64,000 nucleotides of DNA from an uncultured Candidatus Saccharibacteria bacterium (GCA_947307225.1 CAMZIL010000002.1:23459-87458); one strand, 5' to 3'; positions 43,213-52,653 are shown, counted from the stretch's first letter. The notes: a model not told the origin generated them from the sequence alone. Numbers and translations: made by a program.

Positions 43213-44994
43213 ATGTATAATCGCAAAATGCGGTATTTTTGGCTAAGGCTGTTAATAGCCGGTATGGTACTCGTTTTTGTGACGACTTTATTCTTCATCC
43301 AGATTGTCGAGCACGATAAACATGTTCGCGACGCGAATGCTATGCGCGTGAAGCAGTATGAGTTGCTCGCAAAACGTGGCGAAGTTTATTTTATGGACGG
43401 CAAGGATAATGTCTCGCCAGCGATTTTGAATGAGCGCACTTGGACGGTTTTCGTTGATCCGAACTTCATTATTAAAAATGCCGGTTCAAATGGTGTCCAG
43501 GAAAAAGAGAAGGTTCAGGAAAAGCTTATTGAACTGCTCGGCGATAAAATTATTACGACGTGGGATAAGGTTTGGGCCGACGAGAAGAACATGTACGTCG
43601 AAATCGCAAAGAACGTTGATTATGAAACGGTTTCGAAAATTAAAGAAGCGAATTTGCGCGGCGTTGGTCGCAAGGAAACCTCGCGTCGCGTCTACCCAAA
43701 TGGCACTTTGGGTGCGCAGTTACTTGGTTTTACGAATGCCGAGGGTGTAGGCTCTGGCGTTGAGGGTGCTCTTAATGATCGTTTGTCTGGTAAGAAGGGT
43801 ATGCTAAAAACTGTTACCGACGTGAACGAAATTCCTCTTTCGGTCGGCGATGAAAACATTGAGATTCCGGCGCAGGATGGCGAATCGATTGTTTTGACAA
43901 TTGATGAAAATATTCAGCGCAAAGTCGAAAAGATACTAAAGAAAGCTGTTGATAATCATAAAGGCGGCATCGGTTCGGCTAGCGCTTTGGTGATGGAGCC
44001 AACGACCGGAAAAGTTTGGGCGATGGCGAATTATCCAACCTATGATCCGGGTAAATATTGGGTTGAGAAGGATCCGAATGTGTATGTGAATCGCGTGACG
44101 GAAACGCCTTATGAGCCGGCTTCGGTTTGTAAGCCATTCACTTATGCAATCGCGCTAAATGAAGGCAAGCTAAATCCTGATTCGACTTATCTCAATACTG
44201 GCTCGACGAAGGTCGGCGATCGCACAATCGGCAACGCGTATGGTACCGCAACGCGCAACGGTGTTATCACGTTCAGGAAGGCGTTAGTTTATTCTTTGAA
44301 CACCGGTAGTATTGAAGTCCTGCGAAAAATGGGCGATGGGCAGAATATTACGAAGGGTGCGCGCGTGACGCTTTATAACTATCTGCATGATAGTTTCGGT
44401 CTTGGCCAGAAAACCGGCATTGAGCTATATGAAGCGACGGGTAAAATCATTAGCCCAGACGATAAGTCTGGCGAGGGCAATGCTGTGCGTTATGCAAATA
44501 TGACTTTCGGTCAAGGTATGAACCTAACGATGCTGCAGGTCGCGGCTGGTTTCTCGTCGATTATTAATGGCGGTAATTATTACACGCCTACCGTAATTGC
44601 GGGCAAATACGAAAACAAGAAGCTCGTAAAAGCAGAGCAGAAGGCGCCGGTTAGAAAAACGATTAGCGCTGGTACGAGTGTTGAAATGCGTAAAATGCTG
44701 CGCGAAGTGCGCGCAGAGAATGGCGGCGCGAATGACTTGAAGGGTTATCGCGTTGGCGTGAAGACTGGTACGGCCGAGACGATTAATCCAAAAACTGGTC
44801 GCTATTGGTCTGGAAAAACTAACGCAAGCGCACTTGGTTTTGGTGGCGCAAACAGCGACGACGCCTTGCCGAGCTATGTGATTATGGTAAGATTAGATGG
44901 AGAGACCTTACTTTGGGGTAGCTTGGACGCAATTCCAGTATTCACGGAAATTAGCAACTATATGCTCCAATATTTAAGGATAGAGCCAAAATAG
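43213..44994 (+). CDS. ftsI: Penicillin-binding protein 2/FtsI-type transpeptidase
   Basis: Class B PBP of 593 residues for septal peptidoglycan cross-linking. It has an N-terminal transmembrane helix (about 8-28), a dimerisation/pedestal domain and a transpeptidase domain. The active-site motifs are SVCK (about 302, PASVCKPFTYAIAL), SLN (about 359, YSLNTGSI) and KTGTAE (about 516). Two in-frame ATGs exist. TAAAAT at 43201-43206 is exactly 6 nt from the second (43213) and directly touches the first (43207), so the second is preferred. Next gene mraY follows after 10 nt. Confidence 0.92.
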   Translation: MYNRKMRYFWLRLLIAGMVLVFVTTLFFIQIVEHDKHVRDANAMRVKQYELLAKRGEVYFMDGKDNVSPAILNERTWTVFVDPNFIIKNAGSNGVQEKEKVQEKLIELLGDKIITTWDKVWADEKNMYVEIAKNVDYETVSKIKEANLRGVGRKETSRRVYPNGTLGAQLLGFTNAEGVGSGVEGALNDRLSGKKGMLKTVTDVNEIPLSVGDENIEIPAQDGESIVLTIDENIQRKVEKILKKAVDNHKGGIGSASALVMEPTTGKVWAMANYPTYDPGKYWVEKDPNVYVNRVTETPYEPASVCKPFTYAIALNEGKLNPDSTYLNTGSTKVGDRTIGNAYGTATRNGVITFRKALVYSLNTGSIEVLRKMGDGQNITKGARVTLYNYLHDSFGLGQKTGIELYEATGKIISPDDKSGEGNAVRYANMTFGQGMNLTMLQVAAGFSSIINGGNYYTPTVIAGKYENKKLVKAEQKAPVRKTISAGTSVEMRKMLREVRAENGGANDLKGYRVGVKTGTAETINPKTGRYWSGKTNASALGFGGANSDDALPSYVIMVRLDGETLLWGSLDAIPVFTEISNYMLQYLRIEPK

Positions 44995-45004
44995 AAAGGA
45001 TAAA

Positions 45005-46036
45005 ATGCTACAAGATATCAATGCAAATATGGGTTACGAGCTAGTCCTAGCATTAGGCGCATTTTTGCTATCGATGTTTTTGACACCGATTTATACGACT
45101 TTTGCATACAAGCATAAACTTTGGAAACGTCAGAAAACGGTTGATGTTTCTGGCAAGAAATTGACTGTCATGAACAAGCTCCATGCAGAGAAGATTAAAC
45201 GTCATTTCCCAACGATGGCTGGCATTATTATGTTGATTGTCGTACCGCTCGTCGTGATTGTCTGTAATTGTTTGAATCGTGGTCAAACGTGGCTCGCGCT
45301 CGCAGCATTCGTTGGCGGCGGTTTGATCGGCTGCATCGATGATTTAATCAACTTGTTTGGTAAAAATGCGGCGGCAGGTTTGCGTGCTCCAGTAAAGTTT
45401 GCAATGATTACTGCGCTCGGCGTTTTCCTCGGTTGGTTCTTCGCTTGCAAGCTCGGTTGGACAAGCATCGAGATTCCATTTGTCGGCGCATTTAATATCG
45501 GTATTCCGGCAATGATTGCATTGTTCGCATTTGCCGTTGTGGCAACTGGTAACGCGGTCAATATTACGGACGGTATGGATGGCCTAGCTGGCGGTCTTGC
45601 AATGATGGCGTATGGTGCATACGGCGTAATTGCGCTCTTGCAGGAGCAATGGTACTTGGCTGGTTTCTGTTTTGTCGTAATCGGCGCGCTGCTTTCTTAC
45701 ATTTGGTTTAACGTCTATCCGGCACGTTTTATGATGGGCGATACTGGCTCGTTCGCACTTGGCGCTGGTCTTGGTGTCGTTGCGATGAATACAAATGCAT
45801 TCTTCTTGCTACCAATCATTGGTTGCTTGTTCGTGATTGAGGCCGGTAGCTCGCTTTTGCAGATTACTTCAAAGAAACTTTTCCATCGCAAGATCTTTAT
45901 TTCCGCGCCGATCCATCATCATTTGCAAGCGAAGGGTTGGGAAGAGAGCAAGGTCGTAATGCGCTTCTGGATTATTGGTGGCGTAGCTGCAATGCTCGGC
46001 GTTTTCTTGGCAATGGGCGGAGGCGTCATTAACTAA
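45005..46036 (+). CDS. mraY: Phospho-N-acetylmuramoyl-pentapeptide transferase
   Basis: Polytopic enzyme forming lipid I. About ten hydrophobic segments over 343 residues. Diagnostic blocks are the MNKLHAEKIKRHFPTMAGI loop, FIGCIDD-like LIGCIDDLINLFGKN, NITDGMDGLAGG, MMGDTGSFALGAGLG and the HHHLQAKGW motif near the C-terminus. AAAGGA precedes the ATG. Its TAA stop shares a base with the ftsW start. Confidence 0.95.
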   Translation: MLQDINANMGYELVLALGAFLLSMFLTPIYTTFAYKHKLWKRQKTVDVSGKKLTVMNKLHAEKIKRHFPTMAGIIMLIVVPLVVIVCNCLNRGQTWLALAAFVGGGLIGCIDDLINLFGKNAAAGLRAPVKFAMITALGVFLGWFFACKLGWTSIEIPFVGAFNIGIPAMIALFAFAVVATGNAVNITDGMDGLAGGLAMMAYGAYGVIALLQEQWYLAGFCFVVIGALLSYIWFNVYPARFMMGDTGSFALGAGLGVVAMNTNAFFLLPIIGCLFVIEAGSSLLQITSKKLFHRKIFISAPIHHHLQAKGWEESKVVMRFWIIGGVAAMLGVFLAMGGGVIN

Positions 46037-47235
46037 TGCGCAAGCACAAGGCCGACAAAGTAATCGCATTGATGGCGATTATTTTGATGATGGTCAGTTT
46101 AGTGATTGTGTACGCAATCGGCGGACGTGTTGCGATTGCGAACAACGCTGCGAAGGGCAAACATTTTAGCGAAACGTATTTCTTTTCGCACCACGCGGTA
46201 ATTATTGGTCTTTCGATCTTTATGATGATTGTGGGCTATAAATTGCCGTACAAATATCTAGAAAAATTTGCAAAGCCGTTATTCTGGCTGTCGATCGTAT
46301 TGTGTTTGTCGGTCACGATTTTAGGGCGCATGGGTGCGGGCATTGTTACTTGTGATTTGGGTGCTTGCCGCGCGTTTTATGTTCCGATTATTAGCATCGG
46401 TTTTGCGCCGGTAGAGCTATTAAAAATTAGTGCTGCGTTATACGGTGCGTACTTAATTAAATCGCGTAAAGCAGGAGGCGAGTTAGACAGCACGAAGTTT
46501 TGGGTGCCTTATGCAACAATATTTGCGACAACTGCAGTATTTGTTGGCGGTTTCCAGAAAGACCTTGGTAGCACGGTTGTGATTTCAATGATGCTCGCCT
46601 GTATGGCACTAGTAGGCGGTGTCCCATTCAAGAGCTTAGTGATTGCTGGCTTCGTTTTGTTGATGGCCGTTGCCGCATTGATTCTTGTTGCGCCACATCG
46701 CACGGCTCGCATTATGGGCTGGGAAGGCGATGGCGATACATACCATTTGGAAAGCTCGATCATTACGTTCGGTACGGGTGGATTAATGGGGCTTGGGTTA
46801 GGGAACAGCATTCAGTCGTCAGGCTACTTGCCAGAATCTTTGACGGATTCGATTTTCTCGATCGTTGGTGAGACCTGGGGCTTTATCGGTACGACGCTCG
46901 TAATCATTATTTTTGCAATTATGTTGAGCCGCATCATACGTGTGAGTGAGCGCACGGAGGACGAAGAAAAGAGCTTATTTGCTATAAGCGTTTTCGCCTG
47001 GATTATTAGCCATGTTATAATTAATATCGGAGGAATGCTAGGTATTATACCGATGAAGGGTATTACCTTGCCGTTCCTGAGCTACGGCGGCACTAGTATG
47101 CTATTTGCGGCATATGCGGTTGGCGTAGTTCTACAAATATCTGGATGGACGAAGAGGAAAGAAGATAATGAAGATTCTAGTAGTCGGTGGGGGCAGCGGC
47201 GGGCACGTTACGCCAGTCGTGGCAGTCGTTCGTGA
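46036..47235 (+). CDS. ftsW: Peptidoglycan glycosyltransferase FtsW (SEDS family)
   Basis: SEDS-family glycosyltransferase, 399 residues, about ten transmembrane segments. SEDS motifs are RMGAGIVTCDLGACRAFYVP, FAPVELLKISAALYGAYL, the QKDLGSTVVI loop and the terminal LPFLSYGGTSMLFAAYAVGVVL. The basic C-terminal tail is encoded in a 68-nt overlap with murG, longer than usual and probably reflecting genome compaction. It starts one nucleotide into the mraY stop (TAATG). Confidence 0.94.
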   Translation: MRKHKADKVIALMAIILMMVSLVIVYAIGGRVAIANNAAKGKHFSETYFFSHHAVIIGLSIFMMIVGYKLPYKYLEKFAKPLFWLSIVLCLSVTILGRMGAGIVTCDLGACRAFYVPIISIGFAPVELLKISAALYGAYLIKSRKAGGELDSTKFWVPYATIFATTAVFVGGFQKDLGSTVVISMMLACMALVGGVPFKSLVIAGFVLLMAVAALILVAPHRTARIMGWEGDGDTYHLESSIITFGTGGLMGLGLGNSIQSSGYLPESLTDSIFSIVGETWGFIGTTLVIIIFAIMLSRIIRVSERTEDEEKSLFAISVFAWIISHVIINIGGMLGIIPMKGITLPFLSYGGTSMLFAAYAVGVVLQISGWTKRKEDNEDSSSRWGQRRARYASRGSRS

Positions 47236-48343
47236 AATTTGGAAAGTTCGCCCACGAGCAAAAATTGAATTTTGGACCGATAAAAAATACTACAAAAATG
47301 CACGCAAGATTACCGTTGAAAACGGGATGGATTTGCGCATTCGCAAAACCATAGCAGGGAAGTTGCGTCGTTATACGAACTTTACATTCATGATGTATTT
47401 GCAGCATTTTGATGTAGTGCTCAAAAATATTCGCGATGTTTTCAAAAACATCATCGGCTTTTTCCAGTCACTTTTCCGTTTGATCGCAAACCGTCCGGAT
47501 GCAATTTTCTTTAAGGGCGGTTACGTATGTTTGCCGGTAGGAATTGCTGCAAGATTTTTACGCATTCCGTATGTTGTCCATGATAGTGACGCAGCGCCTG
47601 GCCTTACGAACCGAATTCTTGCAAAACGCGCAACGAAAATTGCGACTGGTATGCCACTAGAGTATTACTCATATCCAGCAGACAAGGCAGAGTGGACTGG
47701 TATTCCAACGAGCGACGAATTCGTTCCAGCAACTGCGGCTAAACAAAAGGCTTTAAAGAAAGAACTCGGTTTTGATTCAGAAGAGCCGCTGCTTGTCGTT
47801 ACCGGCGGTAGTCTCGGCGCAGAAAATATTAACCTCGCAATCCGCGAAATTTTGCCGTCACTTTTGAAGTTCACGAGTGTTATGTTAGTCGCAGGGCGCG
47901 AGCGCTATCCAGAAATGATGGATTTGAAAGAATACGAAACTTGGGACGACGGAAAGCTCACCTCGAATTTCCGTATGGTGAAGTTTTCCAGCGAAATGTA
48001 CAAGTTGTTTGGCGCTGCGGATATTGTCGTGAGCCGCGCTGGTGCATCGACGATGACGGAGCTTGCTAGTATGCGTAAGACCGTAATTATGGTTCCTAAT
48101 GAAAAACTTCCTGGCTATCACCAAGTGAAGAACGCGCGTGCGTACGAAAAGGCAAATGCGGTCGTAGTTGTTGAAGACGGTGAGATGCATAAAGACCCAG
48201 AAAAGCTTCTCGACGCCATCCGAAAGCTCAATAAAAATCCAGAAAAGCGCGAAGAATTGGCAAAGAACCTGAGCGGCTTTATTAAAGAAAACGCTGCTGA
48301 AAATCTAGCAAACACAGTTATTTCGATTGCGAAAGAGAACTAG
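47168..48343 (+). CDS. murG: UDP-N-acetylglucosamine--lipid I N-acetylglucosaminyltransferase
   Basis: MurG (391 residues) completes lipid II. The N-terminal glycine loop GGGSGGHVTPVVAV, the SDAAPGLTNRILAKRA block and the UDP-GlcNAc site SRAGASTMTELASMRKTVIM are clear. The region after 55 has additional basic residues. GAGGAAAG precedes the ATG, within ftsW. No ftsZ, ftsA, murC or ddl gene follows; the cluster ends here. Confidence 0.93.
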   Translation: MKILVVGGGSGGHVTPVVAVVREIWKVRPRAKIEFWTDKKYYKNARKITVENGMDLRIRKTIAGKLRRYTNFTFMMYLQHFDVVLKNIRDVFKNIIGFFQSLFRLIANRPDAIFFKGGYVCLPVGIAARFLRIPYVVHDSDAAPGLTNRILAKRATKIATGMPLEYYSYPADKAEWTGIPTSDEFVPATAAKQKALKKELGFDSEEPLLVVTGGSLGAENINLAIREILPSLLKFTSVMLVAGRERYPEMMDLKEYETWDDGKLTSNFRMVKFSSEMYKLFGAADIVVSRAGASTMTELASMRKTVIMVPNEKLPGYHQVKNARAYEKANAVVVVEDGEMHKDPEKLLDAIRKLNKNPEKREELAKNLSGFIKENAAENLANTVISIAKEN

Positions 48344-48620
48344 TTTTTCAAATAAATCCCCCGTGGCTTTTTGCATGCATGCGAAAAGAAAAGCCAACTA
48401 GCCATGAAGAAAAACAGAAAAGAATGAACAGCGATAGAGATGGAGCCACGGAGAATTGATGTGCAACTAACCACCTAGCGAAGCTAGTGCGAATAGTCTG
48501 TCCGTATTGTAAAAAAGATGCCGAAAAAGGGAAGCGTAAGCACGAAAAACTCTCTGTTGGAGGTATTTGCGATTAGGCGACTTGAAAAAAGAATGATTTT
48601 AAGTTAGAATAGTAGAGGTT
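48344..48620. other. Intergenic region with possible RNA structure
   Basis: Between murG and tRNA-Glu. CCGTGGCT (48361-48368) can pair with AGCCACGG (48444-48451). A CTAGC-GAA-GCTAG hairpin lies at 48475-48487, and a GC-GTAA-GC tetraloop occurs near 48530. No reading frame or clear promoter. Confidence 0.35.
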
Positions 48621-48696
48621 GGTCACGTCGTCTAGTGGTTAGGACTCCTGGTTTTCATCCAGGCAATCGCGGGTTCGACTCCCGCCGTGATCACCA
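48621..48696 (+). tRNA. tRNA-Glu(UUC)
   Basis: Acceptor GGTCACG pairs with CGTGATC (one G-U), CCA encoded. Anticodon stem CCTGG/CCAGG encloses TTTTCAT, giving TTC. Confidence 0.95.
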
Positions 48697-48709
48697 CAAT
48701 GATGAAGAG

Positions 48710-48730
48710 AATCCCGAAAGGGACTTTTTT
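48710..48730 (+). terminator. Terminator after tRNA-Glu
   Basis: Short TCCC-GAAA-GGGA hairpin followed by a T run. Confidence 0.65.
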
Positions 48731-48784
48731 GTTGTCGCGAGTACATAGGAGAAAAAATAGAGTGTTTATGGTAAAATATAGAGC

Positions 48785-50218
48785 ATGAGTACACTATTTA
48801 AAAGAACAAAAATTCTCGCGACGGTAGGTCCGTCTGTTTTTGAAGAAGAGAAGTTGAAGGAGATGGTTTACGCCGGCGTAAACGGTTTTCGTTTGAACTT
48901 TTCGCATGGTACCTACGACGAACGCGATGAGCAGATTCGCATTATCCGTAAATATGCTGCCGAACGTGGTAAGTCTGTTGCGATCGTGCAGGATCTTCAG
49001 GGGCCAAAAATTCGCCTCGGCGAGCTAAAAGACAACCATCTTGATCTTAAGGCCGATGACGAGATTGTGCTTGATTATGCTATCAAAGAGCATGACGGCA
49101 GCAAAAATATGCCAGTTCAATACAACCTCGCAAAGCGCGCAAAGGTTGGCGAACATATCTTCCTATTTGATGGCAAGATTCGCACGGTTGTTACGGAAAT
49201 TGTTTCTGACACTGCGATTAAGTGCCGTGTAGAGAACGACGGCTTCGTTATGAGCCGCAAGGGTGTTAATCTTCCAGAGACTGATCTCGGTGGCGATATC
49301 TTTACTGATAAAGATTTGGCAGATATTGAATTCGGCGCAAGCCGCGATTTCGATTACGTCGCAATGAGCTTTGTCCAGACCGCAGCTGATATTGAAAAGA
49401 TGCGTCAGATTTTGACCTCGCATGGCTCAACGGCAAAAATTATTGCAAAGATCGAAACCAAGAAGGCTGTAGAATCCGACGAGGGCATGGAAGCTATCGT
49501 CAAGGCAACTGATGGTATCATGATTGCCCGCGGCGATATGGCGATTGAGGCTGGTGCTGAGGTTGTTCCTATCGTTCAGCGTAAGTTGATTGCTTACTGC
49601 CGTCAGTATTCCAAGATTTGTATTGTTGCAACTCAAATGATGGCGAGCATGGTCGACAATCCGGAGCCGACTCGTGCAGAGGTATCGGACGTCGCAACTG
49701 GCGTAATCCTTGGTGCAGACGCAGTGATGCTTTCCGATGAGACTGCAAACGGTAAATATCCAATCGAGACGATTCGCGAGATGAAAAAGATTATTCTTTA
49801 CACTCAGAACCACACTCGTATTCAGGCACTTGATACTTTGCCAACTGGTAGCTACAAGAACTACGATGCGATTTCTCACGCAGCAGTAGAGATTGCCGAA
49901 AAGGTCGAGGCAGACATTATCGCCGTTGCGACGAAGTCTGGCGCAACCGCTCTTGCAATTGCTGCGCAGCGTCCAAATATGCCAATCGTTTCCATCACGA
50001 GCGATCCGCGCGTTGCTGGTCAGCTCGCACTTACTTACGCAAACTCTTCGTTTGTGCGTGAGTATGATGAAAACTTCGCATTTGATGCCGTTCAGGATCT
50101 AAAGAATAGTGGTTACCTCAAGCTTCCAGAAGGGAAGGACGCCTTGAAGGTAGTGCTCGTTTCTGGTCTTCGCGACGAAGAGGGCGGCACGAACAGTATT
50201 CAGATTCGCAAAGTTTAG
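48785..50218 (+). CDS. pyk: Pyruvate kinase
   Basis: A 477-residue pyruvate kinase, the ATP-yielding last step of glycolysis. Motifs are TKILATVGPS at the N-terminus, RLNFSHGTYDER, DLQGPKIRLGEL, and the active-site IIAKIETKKAVES followed by IMIARGDMAIEAG. The C-terminal regulatory domain is present but ends early. TAAAAT (48772-48777) is 7 nt before the ATG. pgk follows after 28 nt with its own Shine-Dalgarno sequence, an operon. Confidence 0.96.
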   Translation: MSTLFKRTKILATVGPSVFEEEKLKEMVYAGVNGFRLNFSHGTYDERDEQIRIIRKYAAERGKSVAIVQDLQGPKIRLGELKDNHLDLKADDEIVLDYAIKEHDGSKNMPVQYNLAKRAKVGEHIFLFDGKIRTVVTEIVSDTAIKCRVENDGFVMSRKGVNLPETDLGGDIFTDKDLADIEFGASRDFDYVAMSFVQTAADIEKMRQILTSHGSTAKIIAKIETKKAVESDEGMEAIVKATDGIMIARGDMAIEAGAEVVPIVQRKLIAYCRQYSKICIVATQMMASMVDNPEPTRAEVSDVATGVILGADAVMLSDETANGKYPIETIREMKKIILYTQNHTRIQALDTLPTGSYKNYDAISHAAVEIAEKVEADIIAVATKSGATALAIAAQRPNMPIVSITSDPRVAGQLALTYANSSFVREYDENFAFDAVQDLKNSGYLKLPEGKDALKVVLVSGLRDEEGGTNSIQIRKV

Positions 50219-50246
50219 TTAGGGCAATAAAAAGGAGGGCTCCAAG

Positions 50247-51323
50247 ATGGCGGAATTTAGAAAAAAGACGGTACAGGATGTCGATGTGGCGGGGAAGATT
50301 GTGCTGATCCGCGTGGATTACAACGTACCGATTAAAGACGGCGTTATCCAGGAAGACATGCGCATTTCGAGCAGTCTTTCGACGATTCGATACGTGCTAG
50401 ACAAAGGTGCACGTAAAGTCGTATTAATTTCCCATCTTGGTCGCCCAGACGGGGCATATGTGCCAGATATGTCGCTAGCTCCGTGTGCGCAACGCCTTGG
50501 TGAGCTCTTGCCAGACAAGGTTGTGCGCTTTTCTGACATGATTTATGGCCAGGACGCAAAGGATGCCGTCGAGGCATTGCCAGAAGGCGGTGTGATTTTG
50601 CTTGAGAATTTGCGTTTTGTGCCAGATGAAGAAGCAAACTCGGCAGAGTTTGCCCAGGAAATTGTAAATGCTACCGGTGCTGAACTATTTGTTCAGGATG
50701 GCTTTGCGGTCATCCATCGTGCACATGCTTCTACTGATGCAATTGCGCGTATTTTGCCGGCCGTCGCTGGTTTCTTGGTCGAGGATGAAGTATCTCGCCT
50801 TGAAGGCGCAATGAAGGACCCGGCTCGCCCACTGCTCGTGATTGTCGGTGGCGCAAAGGTTTCCGATAAGCAGCCATTGATTGATAAGTTTTTGACGATT
50901 GCAGACAAGATCGCAGTTGGCGGTAAGATTGCTGCTGATGGCTATGTAAATTCCAGCCCGAATGTTTATGTTGCGGAAGATTTTGCCGAAGACGGCAATG
51001 GCGCAAAGCTAGATATTGGTCCCATTAGCACTAAAAAGATTGTCGATATGATTCATGAATCGCGCACGATCGTTTGGAACGGCACGCTTGGTATGGTCGA
51101 GGACGAACGCTTCGAACGAGGCTCCTTGGCGATTGCGCGTGCGATGGGCGAAAGCTCCGATATGACGATTGTTGGCGGCGGCGATACTACCGGTTACGTC
51201 GAAAAGGTTCTGAAGCAAAATGGCGAGTTGACCTTTGACCATATTTCCACTGGTGGCGGCGCTAGCCTTGAGCTTCTTTCTGGTAAAACTTTGCCAGGCC
51301 TCGAAATATTGCAGGATAGATAA
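50247..51323 (+). CDS. pgk: Phosphoglycerate kinase, compact
   Basis: Makes ATP from 1,3-bisphosphoglycerate. Substrate motifs are RVDYNVPIKDG, SHLGRPDG, DGFAVIHRAHAST and VGGAKVSDKQ; nucleotide-site motifs are WNGTLGMVED, GGGDTTGYVE and STGGGASLEL. The protein has 358 residues against ~390-400 usual. Compared with the E. coli enzyme (from memory), about 35 residues are missing after IADKIAVGGKIAADG, and the usual GGG-x-A is GGK-I-A. AAAGGAGGG precedes the ATG. Confidence 0.93.
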   Translation: MAEFRKKTVQDVDVAGKIVLIRVDYNVPIKDGVIQEDMRISSSLSTIRYVLDKGARKVVLISHLGRPDGAYVPDMSLAPCAQRLGELLPDKVVRFSDMIYGQDAKDAVEALPEGGVILLENLRFVPDEEANSAEFAQEIVNATGAELFVQDGFAVIHRAHASTDAIARILPAVAGFLVEDEVSRLEGAMKDPARPLLVIVGGAKVSDKQPLIDKFLTIADKIAVGGKIAADGYVNSSPNVYVAEDFAEDGNGAKLDIGPISTKKIVDMIHESRTIVWNGTLGMVEDERFERGSLAIARAMGESSDMTIVGGGDTTGYVEKVLKQNGELTFDHISTGGGASLELLSGKTLPGLEILQDR

Positions 51324-51329
51324 TTTACG

Positions 51330-51971
51330 ATGAAACAGTGGGGAGGTGATCAGAACTATCGGCCAGAGAAAAAGCCGGCTAAAGTAAAGCAGGCTAGGCG
51401 TTCTGCTGCCCCCGAAAGAGCTCCGGCAAAGACGGAGCGTGATTATCGTGTTGGTAAGACGATTGCGGGCGCGACAAACAACGCACGCCAGCGCAATCTC
51501 GAGCATATTGCGATGCGTAAAAAACAACAACGAAAGAACCTCTTTATTGTAATTTGCGTACTAATCATTATCGCTTCGGCCGCCATTTTTATTGGCCAAT
51601 TTGTTTCGAAAAAGATTGCCGAGCGTGAACAAGCAATCGTCGCAAGCAACCCTACAGAGCCGACAGTGACGATTGTTGACGAGAATGTTGGTAATAACGT
51701 CTCGAAGCGCACGAAGATATTTGTAGCTCGTCTGGAGGCCGATGCGAAGGAATATGGCATCGCGGTCGAACATGTCGTGTTACCATTCCAGAAGGCGCGC
51801 GAAATACTAGTTTATTTTGAAGGACGCAAAGAGTATTACAAGATGACGACTGAGCGGGGCAGCACAGTACAGATAGAGGATGCTGAACGCATGATGCGCT
51901 ACCTCGACGGAAAATCGTTGAAGCCAGAATATGTAGATTTGCGCGTAGAGGGCAAGGCCTACTACAAATAG
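51330..51971 (+). CDS. FtsQ/DivIB-like bitopic protein
   Basis: A 213-residue protein six nt after pgk. It has a basic cytoplasmic N-terminus (1-~68), a transmembrane segment at about 70-92 (NLFIVICVLIIIASAAIFI), and a ~120-residue external part ending LKPEYVDLRVEGKAYYK. That ending matches the final strand of FtsQ/DivIB (usually Y-I-D-L-R-x-x-G-x-V). The POTRA domain that should follow the membrane helix looks absent or very reduced. It is likely a divergent FtsQ displaced from the mur/fts cluster; other bitopic division proteins cannot be excluded. Confidence 0.5.
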   Translation: MKQWGGDQNYRPEKKPAKVKQARRSAAPERAPAKTERDYRVGKTIAGATNNARQRNLEHIAMRKKQQRKNLFIVICVLIIIASAAIFIGQFVSKKIAEREQAIVASNPTEPTVTIVDENVGNNVSKRTKIFVARLEADAKEYGIAVEHVVLPFQKAREILVYFEGRKEYYKMTTERGSTVQIEDAERMMRYLDGKSLKPEYVDLRVEGKAYYK

Positions 51972-52192
51972 TGAGCACTTCCACTTCAATCCCCTAATGT
52001 TCGGTTTTTGTTCTGTTTAGAAAAAGGGGCACCCGAACAGGGCGGAGGGCAGAAATCCATATTTTAAAATCAAAATTGAAAAAAGTCAAATGGGCAGGGT
52101 AGTCAGGGAAAAATTTTGGGCATGCGTGAAATTGTGGAAAACTAAGGGATTTCACGGGATGGCAGATTTGGCGAGAGTGGCAGTAATTATGT

Positions 52193-52320
52193 TATAATAT
52201 ATGGATTTACAGGGGTGGCAGCCTATATTGTTGTAAAAATAATCCAAATTTTACGGTGTTCTGGGTACTTCCGGCTACTCCCCCGGATGAAAATTCCCGG
52301 GGGAGCGCCTATTTGTTTAT
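52193..52320 (+). ncRNA. Candidate structured small RNA with extended -10 promoter
   Basis: The extended -10 TGTTATAAT (TATAAT at 52193-52198) should start a transcript near 52205. Downstream are a GTAAAA/TTTTAC hairpin (52233-52254) and a GC-rich hairpin CTCCCCCGG/CCGGGGGAG (52278-52305) closed by GGTG/CGCC (52255-52258, 52306-52309), followed by a T-rich stretch. No known RNA family fits. The GC-rich stem stands out strongly in an AT-rich background. Confidence 0.45.
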
Positions 52321-52389
52321 ATTTTGAGAGATCGGCTGAAATAGAGGTAGGCTAGTGAGAATAAAATGCATTTATATCTGTTAGAAGAG

Positions 52390-52653
52390 CTAGCGCCAGG
52401 ACTGCCCGACGATTGTATATATGTCCGGTTTTATATGTAATAGTCGTAAAATATGCATTGTGCGACATTGGATATTAAGGCAAAAGTCGACTATACACTC
52501 GTCCCGTTTATGCTTAGTTTTCGCTGCCCGGCCGTCTTTTTTGCCGTGTATGCCCTTTATTTTGCGTTCTAATGCGCTTCTGCTTATATTTTCGTGTGTA
52601 TATATGTTCTGTGCCATTCGGCTCGTCCTGCGCGTTTCTGTGAGCTTTGCCAT
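52390..52653 (-). CDS. Weak candidate small basic protein
   Basis: An 87-codon frame starting ATG at 52653 with AGAGGT 5 nt upstream. The product is basic (MAKLTETRRTSRMAQNIY, then a Lys/Arg-rich middle). An overlapping plus-strand frame also exists, so coding is uncertain. If real, it would be the only protein inside the 0.8-kb segment with inverted ends. Confidence 0.25.
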   Translation of the reverse strand: MAKLTETRRTSRMAQNIYTHENISRSALERKIKGIHGKKDGRAAKTKHKRDECIVDFCLNIQCRTMHILRLLHIKPDIYTIVGQSWR

